33,779 bases of DNA from Lutibacter sp. (lineage in GTDB: Bacteria > Bacteroidota > Bacteroidia > Flavobacteriales > Flavobacteriaceae). The notes below the pieces were generated by a model. It was not told the DNA's origin. It saw only the letters and a list, made by a program, of their open reading frames with translations, and did not search any database. Where the stretch lies: contig DAIDMK010000032.1 in the NCBI GenBank assembly GCA_027449025.1, forward strand, positions 1-33,779, written 5' to 3'. Shown piece after piece: positions 15,609 through 23,929 of this stretch (positions are counted from its first letter, which is position 1; every line of letters starts with the position of its first letter). A program made the position numbers and the translations under genes.

Positions 15609-16828
15609 ATTTTGTGGGTAATGCCATCCGTTATTTCAACAGGCAACAAAATTGATGCAATAAATGGGGGTAAACCCTGTGTTGAATTTCTGCCGTTTAA
15701 TGAAATTGCCGCATGTCTGTAATTACAAGCCAACCCATCATTTTCCGGATTATCGATAACACCTAAAAAAGGAATTCCTATGTTGTATGTTTTTGAGAGT
15801 GCCCTGTAAATTTTTTTATCAGGCGCCAATTGTAATCCTCCTCTAAATAAATTTTGTGAATCAATTATTTTTTTCGAGGCAATAATGTCAGCAATCGCAG
15901 GTGAACTTAAATTAAATTGGTATAAAGTTGAGGAATGATTTAAAGGGTTGTTATATTCGCTGTAAACCTCACTATAAAAATCATTTGACGCAGTCACATA
16001 TACTTTTTGGCTGTTTGATGAAAATTCCACCCCATAAGGTTTATCTGTTGGGGCATTTAATGGTAAGTTTCTTTGGTTGGTGACTTCGCCAGTTAGGTTG
16101 TTAAAATCATATAATAAAAAGGAACCTGGAGTGGATTGACCATTAATGGTATTAGTCATATGTGCAACTGCAATTTTTGAGCCGTCAGGAGAAATTTTTA
16201 AATAACCTCTTCTATCTGTGGCAGAAAAAGACACCATTGATTTTTTAGGTATGGAAGACACCCCAGAACTGCTAACTTTATACGCATAAAATTCGTTGAC
16301 AGCGAACGATATAACCCAAAAAGTCTGACATTCTGAGCCTTTTACGGCAGCTACTTTTTCTGTCCATAATTCTGATTTACCACCTGATAAGTCGACAGGA
16401 CCAGAAATAACATCGCCTAAACCTGCATCAGCATTCATATCAATGGTATAATAATTAAACCCAAACTCACCACCAGCTACTTTTGCGCCAACTGTGAAAA
16501 TATAATTGATAGAAGTGCTTCCTGGTTTTGGAATTATCATGGCGGATTGCGTACTGGAAGCATTGCCTTTTAACCCAGTTCCATTTGGCATCGGATTGTG
16601 AAGTTTATTCCAAACGGTTGTGCCATCAGAATAAAAAAGCAGGTTGCCATATACGTCTGAAAAAGACGAACAGCCTTCACGCGTATTTAAACTTCCAGTG
16701 ATTGGAACAGGAGAACCGCTATTGAAATCCAAACCGGCATTTTCACCAAAATACCAAAAATTAGCTTCGCCTTGCCCAAAAATAATTGAAGTGCAAAAGA
16801 GGAGAAGTATGGCAATAAAATTTTTCAT
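15605..16828 (-). CDS. 5' part of a split type IX-secreted protein (signal peptide plus propeller-like domain)
   Basis: Open frame of 407 residues with a clear signal peptide (1-19, ending IIFGQ) and a domain beginning ANFWYFGENAG that parallels residues 25-420 of the protein at 10411-13203, including the closing GLPPFI. It ends soon after, at VEITDGITHKI, exactly where the paralogue runs on into its PKD domain. The remaining Ig-like, repeat and sorting modules lie in the next frame (13422-15608), overlapping by four bases. Alone, this part would be exported to the periplasm but lack the type IX signal. A TATATTTG box lies at 16859-16852 on this strand, 23 bases before the ATG. Confidence 0.85.
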   Translation of the reverse strand: MKNFIAILLLFCTSIIFGQGEANFWYFGENAGLDFNSGSPVPITGSLNTREGCSSFSDVYGNLLFYSDGTTVWNKLHNPMPNGTGLKGNASSTQSAMIIPKPGSTSINYIFTVGAKVAGGEFGFNYYTIDMNADAGLGDVISGPVDLSGGKSELWTEKVAAVKGSECQTFWVISFAVNEFYAYKVSSSGVSSIPKKSMVSFSATDRRGYLKISPDGSKIAVAHMTNTINGQSTPGSFLLYDFNNLTGEVTNQRNLPLNAPTDKPYGVEFSSNSQKVYVTASNDFYSEVYSEYNNPLNHSSTLYQFNLSSPAIADIIASKKIIDSQNLFRGGLQLAPDKKIYRALSKTYNIGIPFLGVIDNPENDGLACNYRHAAISLNGRNSTQGLPPFIASILLPVEITDGITHKI

Positions 16829-16851
16829 TTGGTGAAGTTGATTTTCTCATC

Positions 16852-16859
16852 CAAATATA
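16852..16859 (-). promoter_or_regulatory. Candidate -7 box (TATATTTG) for the split secreted-protein gene
   Basis: Exact TAnnTTTG match on the minus strand, 23 bases before the ATG at 16828. No TTTG is found at the -33 distance, although the flank is T-rich. Confidence 0.4.
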
Positions 16860-16955
16860 CAAAAAGTTGAATTTAATTTTGTAGGTAAAATATTAGAAGT
16901 TAAACGGATGAAATACAATGGTTTACCGCTAATAAAAAACCATGAATATATCCTT

Positions 16956-17783
16956 TTACAAATCCCTTTTTTTAAGTAAAACATAAGAGAAGTAGATAAA
17001 GATTGCAGTCCACACCAGCACAATAAGAATGTCTTTGGGCTGTACAGAAAAATCCTTCGACAAGTCTTCACCCACCTGTTTCGCCACAGTTTTAACGGCA
17101 CCCAAACGGGTAAAAGGTTCTTTTATTAGATTGCTCATAGCTTCCAAAGGGAAAAACGGCATCACTTTGTCAACAATCGTATCAAATTTCCAGTAAAGCA
17201 TTCCTTTGGTGAAACCTTCAATCATAAACCAAACCAACATCGCACCCACTGCAAAAGCGGATCGTTTCACCAAAATTCCCAAGAACAATCCGAAGGAGAA
17301 GAATCCAACCAACTTCACAAAAAATGCAAGTAAATACTCCAGATCTGTGGTTACGATAGAAATTTCGTTAAAATCAGAATAGCTGTATCCCAGAATTAGT
17401 GACACGATAAACACAAATACAGTTGAAATTAAAGCAAGCAAAATAACCGTATAAAATTTGGAGAGTACAAATTCTTTTTTGCTCAATCCGTCAATCAAAT
17501 TTTGCTTTAAGGTCTTGTTGCTGTATTCGTTGGCCATCATGGAAACGATAACTAGCAATAAGAAAAATTTTAAAATAGAGGCAATGTAGGTGTTGAAATG
17601 CCATATATAAGGGAAGTTAAAAATTCCCTGATCTGCCAAATGAAATTTAACAGGACCAATATCAAATTTTATAGCTGCAATTAAAGCGATGGATGTAAGC
17701 AATACAAAATAAATGAAGACCAAAACCTTGCTGGCTCTGTTGTGTTTTAGTTTATGAATTTCAATGTTTAACAATCGTAGCAT
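16956..17783 (-). CDS. ABC transporter permease (ABC-2 type)
   Basis: Inner-membrane protein of 275 residues with about six hydrophobic segments (first near 17-38, then about 63-83, 110-132, 145-170, 178-200 and the last near 248-268). Charged stretches between them, such as KFDTIVDKVMPFFPLEA, are of the type seen in ABC-2 permeases of the NatB/BcrB kind. It follows the ATPase gene after only 3 bases, so the two are surely co-transcribed and form one transporter. Substrate unknown; relatives move lipids, peptides or sodium, or confer resistance to antimicrobial peptides. Start: ATG at 17783. Confidence 0.85.
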   Translation of the reverse strand: MLRLLNIEIHKLKHNRASKVLVFIYFVLLTSIALIAAIKFDIGPVKFHLADQGIFNFPYIWHFNTYIASILKFFLLLVIVSMMANEYSNKTLKQNLIDGLSKKEFVLSKFYTVILLALISTVFVFIVSLILGYSYSDFNEISIVTTDLEYLLAFFVKLVGFFSFGLFLGILVKRSAFAVGAMLVWFMIEGFTKGMLYWKFDTIVDKVMPFFPLEAMSNLIKEPFTRLGAVKTVAKQVGEDLSKDFSVQPKDILIVLVWTAIFIYFSYVLLKKRDL

Positions 17784-17786
17784 GGC

Positions 17787-18686
17787 TTATTTATTATTGG
17801 TTAACGTTAAAAATTGTTGTTCCAAACTTGGTTTCCTTTTTACCAAATGCGACAATATAATGCCATTTTGGAACAAATAATTGTTTATTTCTGAAGCCAA
17901 AACAGGTTTGTTTAAGGTGGCAATGAGTTTATCGTCTTCTTTTTTAATGGCGGATATTCCTTCAAATTTAGTAAGCAATTCCATCAATTTTTCAGAATCT
18001 GTTTCCACTTTAAGTTCAAAAAGTCCGTGGGAAGCCACCATTTCATCCACTGTCCCCGAATATAATTTAATACCTTCCCTGATCACTACCACGTGGGTGC
18101 ATACTTTTTCCACTTCATCCAATAAATGAGATGCCAATAGAATAGTGGTGCCAGTTTGCGCAATTTCTTTAATAAGCACCCTAATTTCGTGAATTCCCTG
18201 AGGATCCAATCCGTTGGTAGGTTCATCCAAAATCAATATTTCAGGGTCATTCAACAAAGCAGAAGCAATAGCCAAACGCTGTTTCATTCCCAATGAAAAG
18301 GTCGAGAATTTGCTGTTTCTTCGTTCGTATAAGTTAACAACCTTGAGCTTTTCAACGATTTTGACAAACGGAATTTCCTTGATTTTACATACCAATTCTA
18401 AATTTTGAATGGCTGTCATATACGGATAAAAATTAGGCCGTTCAATAATAGCGCCCACTTTTTTAAGCGCCTGATGCGTTGTCAAATTTCCGCCGTACCA
18501 GCTAAAACTACCGGAGGTTTTGTTCACCACATTTAAAATAATGCCCAGCGTGGTCGATTTTCCGCTACCATTCGGGCCGAGAATGCCGTAAACATTGCCT
18601 TTTTTAATATCAAATGATAAGTCATTTACCGCGTGAATGCCTCCAAATTTTTTATGTAGGTTTTTTAAGGAGAGGATGGTTTCCAA
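17787..18686 (-). CDS. ABC transporter ATP-binding protein
   Basis: Cytosolic ATPase of 299 residues that powers the permease encoded next to it. Seen: Walker A GPNGSGKST (37-45), signature FSLGMKQRL (about 134-142), Walker B ILILDEPTNGLDP (about 154-166), switch His in SHLLDE, and a C-terminal extension of about 90 residues typical of the CcmA/NatA/DrrA group. The start is TTG at 18686 (METILS); there is no in-frame ATG nearby, and the first strand of the fold begins right after it, so the TTG is well supported. It is divergent from the orphan gene at 18776, with only 89 bases between them. Confidence 0.92.
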   Translation of the reverse strand: METILSLKNLHKKFGGIHAVNDLSFDIKKGNVYGILGPNGSGKSTTLGIILNVVNKTSGSFSWYGGNLTTHQALKKVGAIIERPNFYPYMTAIQNLELVCKIKEIPFVKIVEKLKVVNLYERRNSKFSTFSLGMKQRLAIASALLNDPEILILDEPTNGLDPQGIHEIRVLIKEIAQTGTTILLASHLLDEVEKVCTHVVVIREGIKLYSGTVDEMVASHGLFELKVETDSEKLMELLTKFEGISAIKKEDDKLIATLNKPVLASEINNYLFQNGIILSHLVKRKPSLEQQFLTLTNNK

Positions 18687-18748
18687 ATTTTTGTTGTTTT
18701 AGTATAAATTTTAGACGTTTATTAGTTATAATTGTTACAGCAATATAC

Positions 18749-18756
18749 TAAATTTG
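18749..18756 (+). promoter_or_regulatory. Candidate -7 box (TAAATTTG) for the 354-residue orphan gene
   Basis: Exact TAnnTTTG match 19 bases before the ATG at 18776, inside the divergent gap shared with the ABC operon. The -33 region has no clear TTTG. If used, it gives a leader of roughly 14 bases. Confidence 0.4.
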
Positions 18757-18775
18757 GACATTATCAAATATTTTT

Positions 18776-19840
18776 ATGAAGGAAGAAAAATTAATGTCGC
18801 GAAAAAAACCGAGTTATCCTATTAACGATCAGTTATATGCGTATTTAACGGAATACAACAGAAATATAAAAATTCCGATTTTTTATGATGATTTGCTTCG
18901 TTTTGCAGGAGGTATTTCCGTTTATGACAAAAACGGAGAAGATTCCTTGTGGATTCGCGTGTATTATTCCGACCATGAACGTGATGAAATTGACTTGAGC
19001 CTAAAACGGATGTATATTATTTTGCATGGCGATGGAAGCGAGGATACCGTTTCTTTTTTAAATGTGGATGCCATTGACTATTGCACTTTTGGAAATTCTA
19101 AACCTTTTAGGGTGAAAGTCAGGAATATTTTAAATGATAACCATACCTATATTTATATAAAAAAGGCGGATGCTTCTAGGGTGTACGGACTAGAATTAGA
19201 GCATATTTTGTCGCCCAACAACATTAATTTTTTGGTTTATAAGGATACCTTGATTGAAGAACATGTATTGGGTGTTCCCGGTGATAATTTTATTGAGGAA
19301 AATCTTGATAATGTGTCGGCTAGTGGTAAAAAAAGACTTTCTAAGGAGTTTGTGAAATTTAACGAACGCTGTGTCATTCGTTTGTTGGGAGATATGCGCG
19401 CTTATAATTATGTGATTGTGGCTTCGTACGATTTTGACCAGGTTGAATACCGAATTCGTGCGATGGATTTTGACCAGCAAAGTTATGAAGGAAATTTAAA
19501 AGTCTATTTTCCACAATATTTTAAAGAAAATTATCCCTTTGTTAAAATGGTTTCTGAAAACCTTCAGAAAGAATCCATTGAACAATATAAAAAAGAGGAA
19601 CGTTCCGCGATTGCACGAAGATTTAGAGGCGCCCATACCCGAATAAACAGTTTGTTGGATTGTATGGTAAATGACACTATTTCAACGCCTGAGAAAATCC
19701 ACCAGTTAAAAATGGATCTGATGAAATACACCAACGATAAAAATTTCAAAAAATGTAAATCGATGGGCGAAATTTTAAGAGTTGGTTTCGATTTTGTGGT
19801 TAGAAATTACGAAAATGTGAACACCTATATTATTCGCTGA
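18776..19840 (+). CDS. Uncharacterised soluble protein, 354 residues
   Basis: I do not recognise a named domain. The protein has no signal peptide or membrane segment. It is rich in charged and aromatic residues and looks like a folded cytosolic protein. Notable stretches are FYDDLLRFAGGISVYD (about 37-52), RDEIDLSLKRMYIILHGDG (about 70-88) and FLVYKDTLIEEHVLGVPGD. The last 90 residues look helical, with many Lys and Glu (KEERSAIARRF). Two in-frame ATGs are possible, 18776 and 18794 (MSRKK); I kept the first because it gives the longer leader-to-box fit, but the second is nearly as good. It is divergent from an ABC transporter operon and is followed by a weak terminator hairpin. Confidence 0.75.
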   Translation: MKEEKLMSRKKPSYPINDQLYAYLTEYNRNIKIPIFYDDLLRFAGGISVYDKNGEDSLWIRVYYSDHERDEIDLSLKRMYIILHGDGSEDTVSFLNVDAIDYCTFGNSKPFRVKVRNILNDNHTYIYIKKADASRVYGLELEHILSPNNINFLVYKDTLIEEHVLGVPGDNFIEENLDNVSASGKKRLSKEFVKFNERCVIRLLGDMRAYNYVIVASYDFDQVEYRIRAMDFDQQSYEGNLKVYFPQYFKENYPFVKMVSENLQKESIEQYKKEERSAIARRFRGAHTRINSLLDCMVNDTISTPEKIHQLKMDLMKYTNDKNFKKCKSMGEILRVGFDFVVRNYENVNTYIIR

Positions 19841-19853
19841 AAGCTCAAAGTTC

Positions 19854-19874
19854 AAGGCACTTCAAGTGCTTTTT
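19854..19874 (+). terminator. Probable intrinsic terminator of the 354-residue orphan gene
   Basis: Stem AAGGCACT/AGTGCTTT (one G-T pair) with a three-base loop TCA, followed by further T residues, 13 bases after the stop codon. The stem is short and the T run is brief, so moderately confident. Confidence 0.55.
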
Positions 19875-19882
19875 CATTTCAG

Positions 19883-20377
19883 TTAATAATTGTCGTAATC
19901 AAATTCATCCAAATTTTCAAAATCATCATCTAGTTCGTCCAGTTCATCAAAATCATTATCAGCAGTAAATTCTTTATCGGGCGCTTTATCGGGTTTTTCC
20001 CCAATAGACAGCATTATTTTTGGCAAGTCTTTTTCATCCGAAGGCATTATTTTGGACAATTCAACAAAAAATGCCCACATGGAAAGAAAATCATACACAT
20101 AAATCAGGTTATCGCCTTCTTTCACCAAAACATCCTTTAATAGGCTATTGCGCATGCACAAGGCCGAGTCATCCTCCGACATATCTACAAGCGGAATTTC
20201 TTCACCTTGTTCCCAATCTTCATTGGTTCGGTAAAAAGAAGCCATTTCAACTCCTTGAAATCCAAATGATTTTGCAATAATAAAATGTAAATCTTCTAAA
20301 TTAATGGATTCATTAACAAGAATATCCCTAATTACGTCTTTTTCAACATCTAATACTACCCTAATTTTGTAAGCCAT
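19883..20377 (-). CDS. PRiA4b ORF-3-like (IS1096 'TnpR'-type) protein with acidic tail
   Basis: Soluble protein of 164 residues. The N-terminal part (about 3-110) has the beta-rich pattern IRVVLDVEKDVIRDILVNES with L-DLHFIIAKSFGF and LIYVYDFLSMW, which matches the plasmid pRiA4b ORF-3-like family (PF07929). The C-terminal 30 residues are almost all Asp, Glu and Asn, with aromatic residues between. The family is sometimes labelled as an IS1096 passenger, but in Bacteroidota it is an ordinary chromosomal gene, and no IS ends are visible here. Function unknown. Convergent with the 354-residue orphan gene and divergent from the menaquinone cluster. Confidence 0.8.
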   Translation of the reverse strand: MAYKIRVVLDVEKDVIRDILVNESINLEDLHFIIAKSFGFQGVEMASFYRTNEDWEQGEEIPLVDMSEDDSALCMRNSLLKDVLVKEGDNLIYVYDFLSMWAFFVELSKIMPSDEKDLPKIMLSIGEKPDKAPDKEFTADNDFDELDELDDDFENLDEFDYDNY

Positions 20378-20532
20378 TTTCTAAACTGATTTTAAAATAC
20401 AAATGTACTATTTAAAGTTTTAATTCTTATTTTTACAGTCTGACATTTTTAGGTAAAATAGCCAAAAACTAGATATTTTACTGGATAATATTTAAAATTT
20501 AGACAAATTTTTTTAACAAAAAGAACCAACTG

Positions 20533-20949
20533 ATGAACCAAAAAGAAAAAACATTGCAGCTACTAAATTCTTTGTGCAAAAACACCTTGATGGAAACATT
20601 ACACATTTCATACATTGATGTTGGCGATGATTATTTGGTGGCGAAAATGCCTGTAAACACAACAGTTTTCCAGCCCGACGGTATTTTAAACGGTGGCGCC
20701 ACTATGGCTTTGGCCGAAAGTGTTGGAAGTCCGGCTTCTATGCTGGTAATCGACAATGATAAATTTACGGTGCGGGGTATTTCTTTTTCGGCAAATCATT
20801 TGGGAAGCGCTAAAAGCGGCTATGTAACCGCAAAGGCAACATTTATTCACAAAGGCAGAACCACGCATTTAATTGATATTAGGGTTGAAGATGATTTAGG
20901 GAAATTGATTTCAACCTGCAGACTCACCAATTTTATTTTGCCTAGATAA
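20533..20949 (+). CDS. Hotdog-fold thioesterase, candidate DHNA-CoA thioesterase
   Basis: PaaI/EntH-type thioesterase of 138 residues. Seen: the active-site stretch PDGILNGGATMALAES with NGG at 53-55 (HGG in many relatives) and the probable catalytic Glu62, plus the family strand SANHLGSAKSG. It hydrolyses an acyl-CoA thioester. Because it stands directly before menF and menD, the likely role is release of 1,4-dihydroxy-2-naphthoate from its CoA ester (the MenI step), but this is inferred from position only; it could act on another aromatic acyl-CoA. First gene of the menaquinone operon, 40 bases before the next gene. Start: ATG at 20533. Confidence 0.88.
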   Translation: MNQKEKTLQLLNSLCKNTLMETLHISYIDVGDDYLVAKMPVNTTVFQPDGILNGGATMALAESVGSPASMLVIDNDKFTVRGISFSANHLGSAKSGYVTAKATFIHKGRTTHLIDIRVEDDLGKLISTCRLTNFILPR

Positions 20950-20989
20950 TGAGTGTTTTTATTGATTTACAACCATTTAAATTATAAAA

Positions 20990-22075
20990 TTGACTGAAAA
21001 AATTAGAGAATTTTTTATTGAACTAGAACGAGTTTACCAGTTAGAATCACCATTTGTGATCTACAGAAAACCAGATGAAGATTTGGTGACGGCTGTTGTG
21101 CAACAAACGCATGAATTGCACGAGTTAAAATCGTATAAGGAAGCGGGTTTCGTATTCGCACCGTTTAGTTTAACAGAGAAAAAAATATTTTTTCCCTTTA
21201 ATCAATGCGATTCCTTCAGTATGAGGATTCGGGATATTGATATGATTAAATACGATGAAATTCAAGCCGAAAATCCGAAAATTGCTACTGTTGGGGAATC
21301 AAATGTTTTAAAAGAAAATCATATGGCAATCGTTCAAAAAGCCATTGATTTCATCAAAAATAATCATGCAGAAAAAATTGTTTTATCCAGGAAAGAAACT
21401 TTGAAAATTGATCGATTAAATGTGATGAATACCTTTAAAAGAATGCTAAAAGCCTATAAAAATGCTTTTGTGTATTTGTGGTTTCACCCAGAAATTGGCT
21501 TGTGGATGGGCGCAACGCCTGAAAGACTGCTCACCAGCTGTCAAGGCAATTTTAAAACGATGGCCTTGGCGGGTACCCAAAAATTTCTTGGTTCAACAAA
21601 TGTAGTTTGGCAAAATAAGGAAAAACAGGAACAACAATATGTGACGGAATTTATCCTGAAAAATTTAAAGGAATCTGTTGAAAATTTGGAAATCTCTGAA
21701 CCATTTACAGTTCAGGCGGGCAATTTATTGCATTTGAGAACTGATATTTCAGGTAAAATTAAGTCGAACCATACCTTAAAAAATCTCATAAACGCGCTGC
21801 ATCCTACACCTGCTGTTTGCGGATTGCCAAAAACTGTTGCCGCGGCGTTTATTATGGAGAATGAAGGCTATCACAGGGCCTATTATTCCGGATTTTTAGG
21901 CGAGTTAAACAGCAATGAAAGCACCAATTTATTTGTGAATTTGCGTTGTATGCAATTGGAAAATGAGTTGGTATCTTTATATGTTGGTGGGGGAATTACG
22001 GCAGACAGTATTCCCGAAAATGAGTGGGAGGAAACCATGGCCAAAACGGAGGTGATGAAAAAAGTGCTCCGCTAA
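20990..22075 (+). CDS. menF: Isochorismate synthase
   Basis: Chorismate-utilising enzyme of 361 residues that converts chorismate to isochorismate, the first step of menaquinone synthesis. Seen: the Lys of EKIVLSRKE (Lys129), GATPERLL (174-181), AGTQ (194-197), HPTPAVCGLPK (about 270-280) and the glutamate-containing ENEGYHRAYYSG (about 291-302). The start is TTG at 20990 (MTEKIREFF); no in-frame ATG is near, and the first residues fit the family's N-terminus. It follows the thioesterase by 40 bases and precedes menD. The chorismate-binding core is complete, and the length is on the short side, as usual for Bacteroidota. A salicylate or siderophore isochorismate synthase is unlikely given menD next door. 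Confidence 0.92.
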   Translation: MTEKIREFFIELERVYQLESPFVIYRKPDEDLVTAVVQQTHELHELKSYKEAGFVFAPFSLTEKKIFFPFNQCDSFSMRIRDIDMIKYDEIQAENPKIATVGESNVLKENHMAIVQKAIDFIKNNHAEKIVLSRKETLKIDRLNVMNTFKRMLKAYKNAFVYLWFHPEIGLWMGATPERLLTSCQGNFKTMALAGTQKFLGSTNVVWQNKEKQEQQYVTEFILKNLKESVENLEISEPFTVQAGNLLHLRTDISGKIKSNHTLKNLINALHPTPAVCGLPKTVAAAFIMENEGYHRAYYSGFLGELNSNESTNLFVNLRCMQLENELVSLYVGGGITADSIPENEWEETMAKTEVMKKVLR

Positions 22076-22208
22076 AAATTATATTCTAATGCTAGGTAAA
22101 GAACAAAATTTATAACGGCAGCACCTAAGTATTTTTTCATTTCTTATAATTCCTGTTTCCTGAGCGTAAATGATGCATAAATTCTCGAATTACTGTAATA
22201 ACTTTTCT

Positions 22209-22216
22209 TAAATTTG
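22209..22216 (+). promoter_or_regulatory. Candidate -7 box (TAAATTTG) before menD
   Basis: Exact TAnnTTTG match 22 bases before the menD ATG, in a 162-base gap after menF. It suggests that menD can be transcribed on its own. No -33 TTTG is visible. Confidence 0.4.
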
Positions 22217-22237
22217 CATCTTTAATTTAACAATTGA

Positions 22238-23926
22238 ATGTCACCATATCCAGCAAAAGAATTAGCGCAACTCGTCGTAGCTTCGTGTATTATAAATAAG
22301 ATTGAACACATTGTTATTTCGCCAGGTTCGCGAAATGCACCCTTGATTATTGGTTTTAACAGGTCAAAAAACAGCAAAATATTGTCTGTGGTCGATGAGC
22401 GCAGTGCCGCTTTTTTTGCTTTGGGAATTGCACAACAAACCAGAAAACCGGTAGCGTTGGTATGTACTTCCGGTTCGGCCTTGCTAAATTATTATCCGGC
22501 CATCGCCGAGGCTTTTTACAGCAACATTCCTTTGGTGGTAATTTCGGCAGACCGGCCAGCACACCTGATTGATGTTGGAGATGGGCAAACCATAAGGCAA
22601 GCGCATGTATTTGAAAACCATATTTTATTCAGTGCAAATTTAACCGGGGAAAAAGATGCTGAACTCATTGAAAAAGCGATTCGTACAGCAATTGATAAAA
22701 GAGGTCCGGTACATATCAACGTGCCTTTTAAGGATCCTTTATACGAAATGATTACCGCTGATACTATTGAGGATGAGGTTAAAAAATTATCATCGAAAAA
22801 AATAAAAGTTGAAGAAAAATCTTTGCTGAAGGAAACTCCGTTGGACGTAAATGAACTTCAAAAATTTGCAGATATTTGGAATGCTTCATCAAAAAAAATG
22901 GTATTGGTAGGAGAACATTTTCCTGATGAATTGTTGCAAATCCAATTGGAACATTTGGCAAAAGATCCGTCGGTGATGGTCCTGATTGAAAATACAGCCA
23001 ATGTTTCTCATCCAAAATTCATCAACAGTATCGATAAATTGATTTTTCCTTTTGTAGAAGATGAGTTGGAGGAATTTAAACCAGATATTTTGCTAACTAT
23101 AGGCGGAATGATTGTTTCAAAAAAGATTAAAGAGCAACTGCGCAATTACAAACCAGAACACCATTGGCATGCGGATGCCAAAAGGGCCTATGATACTTTT
23201 CAATGTTTAGAACATCAATTTAAGGTGTCGCCGCAATTGTTTTTTAGCCAGTTTTTCTTTTTAACCAAATCAAAAGAAAGCAATTACCAACAGTTTTGGC
23301 TAAATAAAAAAGAGTTGAGGTTGCAAAAGCATCAAGAATTTATGGAAACTTGTGCGTTTTCTGATTTAAAAGTGTTCGACACAATTTTGGCAACAATTCC
23401 AAACCATACCCAATTGCAATTAGGTAACAGCTCCGTAATACGTTATGCACAACTGTTTAATAGCAACAAAACCTGGAGAATTTTTTGTAATCGTGGTACA
23501 AGCGGAATTGACGGCAGCACAAGTACTGCTATTGGCGCTGCTTATGCCGTGAAAGAAAATACCTTGTTTATTTCGGGCGACATCAGTTTTGTGTACGACA
23601 GTAATGCGCTGTGGAACAACTATATACCTAATAATTTCAGAATTATAGTAATCAACAATGGCGGAGGTGGTATTTTTAGATTTATTCCAGGACCACAACA
23701 ATCAGGTGCCTTGGATTATTTTGAAACCCCACACCAATTAACTGCCGAACATTTGTGTAAAATGTATCATTTTGAATATATTACGGCAAAAAATGAAGAA
23801 GAATTACAAAAACAACTTTCTAATTTTTATGGGGCTTCCAGCCTTCCAAAGCTGCTGGAAATTTTCACGCCAAGATTAGAAAATGACCAGATATTAAAAG
23901 CATATTTCAACAATTTAAAAGCATAA
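22238..23926 (+). CDS. menD: SEPHCHC synthase (2-succinyl-5-enolpyruvyl-6-hydroxy-3-cyclohexene-1-carboxylate synthase)
   Basis: Thiamine-diphosphate enzyme of 562 residues that joins isochorismate with the succinate semialdehyde unit from 2-oxoglutarate. Seen: SPGSRNAP (28-35), the activating Glu in VDERSAAFFALG (Glu54), ISADRP (102-107), and the cofactor site GDISFVYDSNALW (447-459) with NNGGGG after it. Length and motif order are normal for MenD. It lies between menF and an S1-domain gene that starts 3 bases after its stop, which points to translational coupling. Start: ATG at 22238. There are no signs of decay. Confidence 0.96.
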   Translation: MSPYPAKELAQLVVASCIINKIEHIVISPGSRNAPLIIGFNRSKNSKILSVVDERSAAFFALGIAQQTRKPVALVCTSGSALLNYYPAIAEAFYSNIPLVVISADRPAHLIDVGDGQTIRQAHVFENHILFSANLTGEKDAELIEKAIRTAIDKRGPVHINVPFKDPLYEMITADTIEDEVKKLSSKKIKVEEKSLLKETPLDVNELQKFADIWNASSKKMVLVGEHFPDELLQIQLEHLAKDPSVMVLIENTANVSHPKFINSIDKLIFPFVEDELEEFKPDILLTIGGMIVSKKIKEQLRNYKPEHHWHADAKRAYDTFQCLEHQFKVSPQLFFSQFFFLTKSKESNYQQFWLNKKELRLQKHQEFMETCAFSDLKVFDTILATIPNHTQLQLGNSSVIRYAQLFNSNKTWRIFCNRGTSGIDGSTSTAIGAAYAVKENTLFISGDISFVYDSNALWNNYIPNNFRIIVINNGGGGIFRFIPGPQQSGALDYFETPHQLTAEHLCKMYHFEYITAKNEEELQKQLSNFYGASSLPKLLEIFTPRLENDQILKAYFNNLKA

Positions 23927-23929
23927 GTC

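Noticed and set aside
15600-15620. Programmed -1 frameshift between the two halves of the secreted protein
   Set aside because: In the reading frame used, the codons at the junction (AAA ATT TGA) do not form a standard X-XXY-YYZ slippery site, and the shift would need poor re-pairing. A mutation or sequence error is simpler.
16918-16943. Terminator for the ABC permease gene (ATGGTTT/AAACCAT arms)
   Set aside because: Seven-base stem with a 12-base loop and no T run on the relevant side. Too weak to call.
19883-20377. Insertion sequence suggested by the IS1096 passenger family name
   Set aside because: No transposase, terminal inverted repeats or target duplication nearby. The family is common as an ordinary chromosomal gene.
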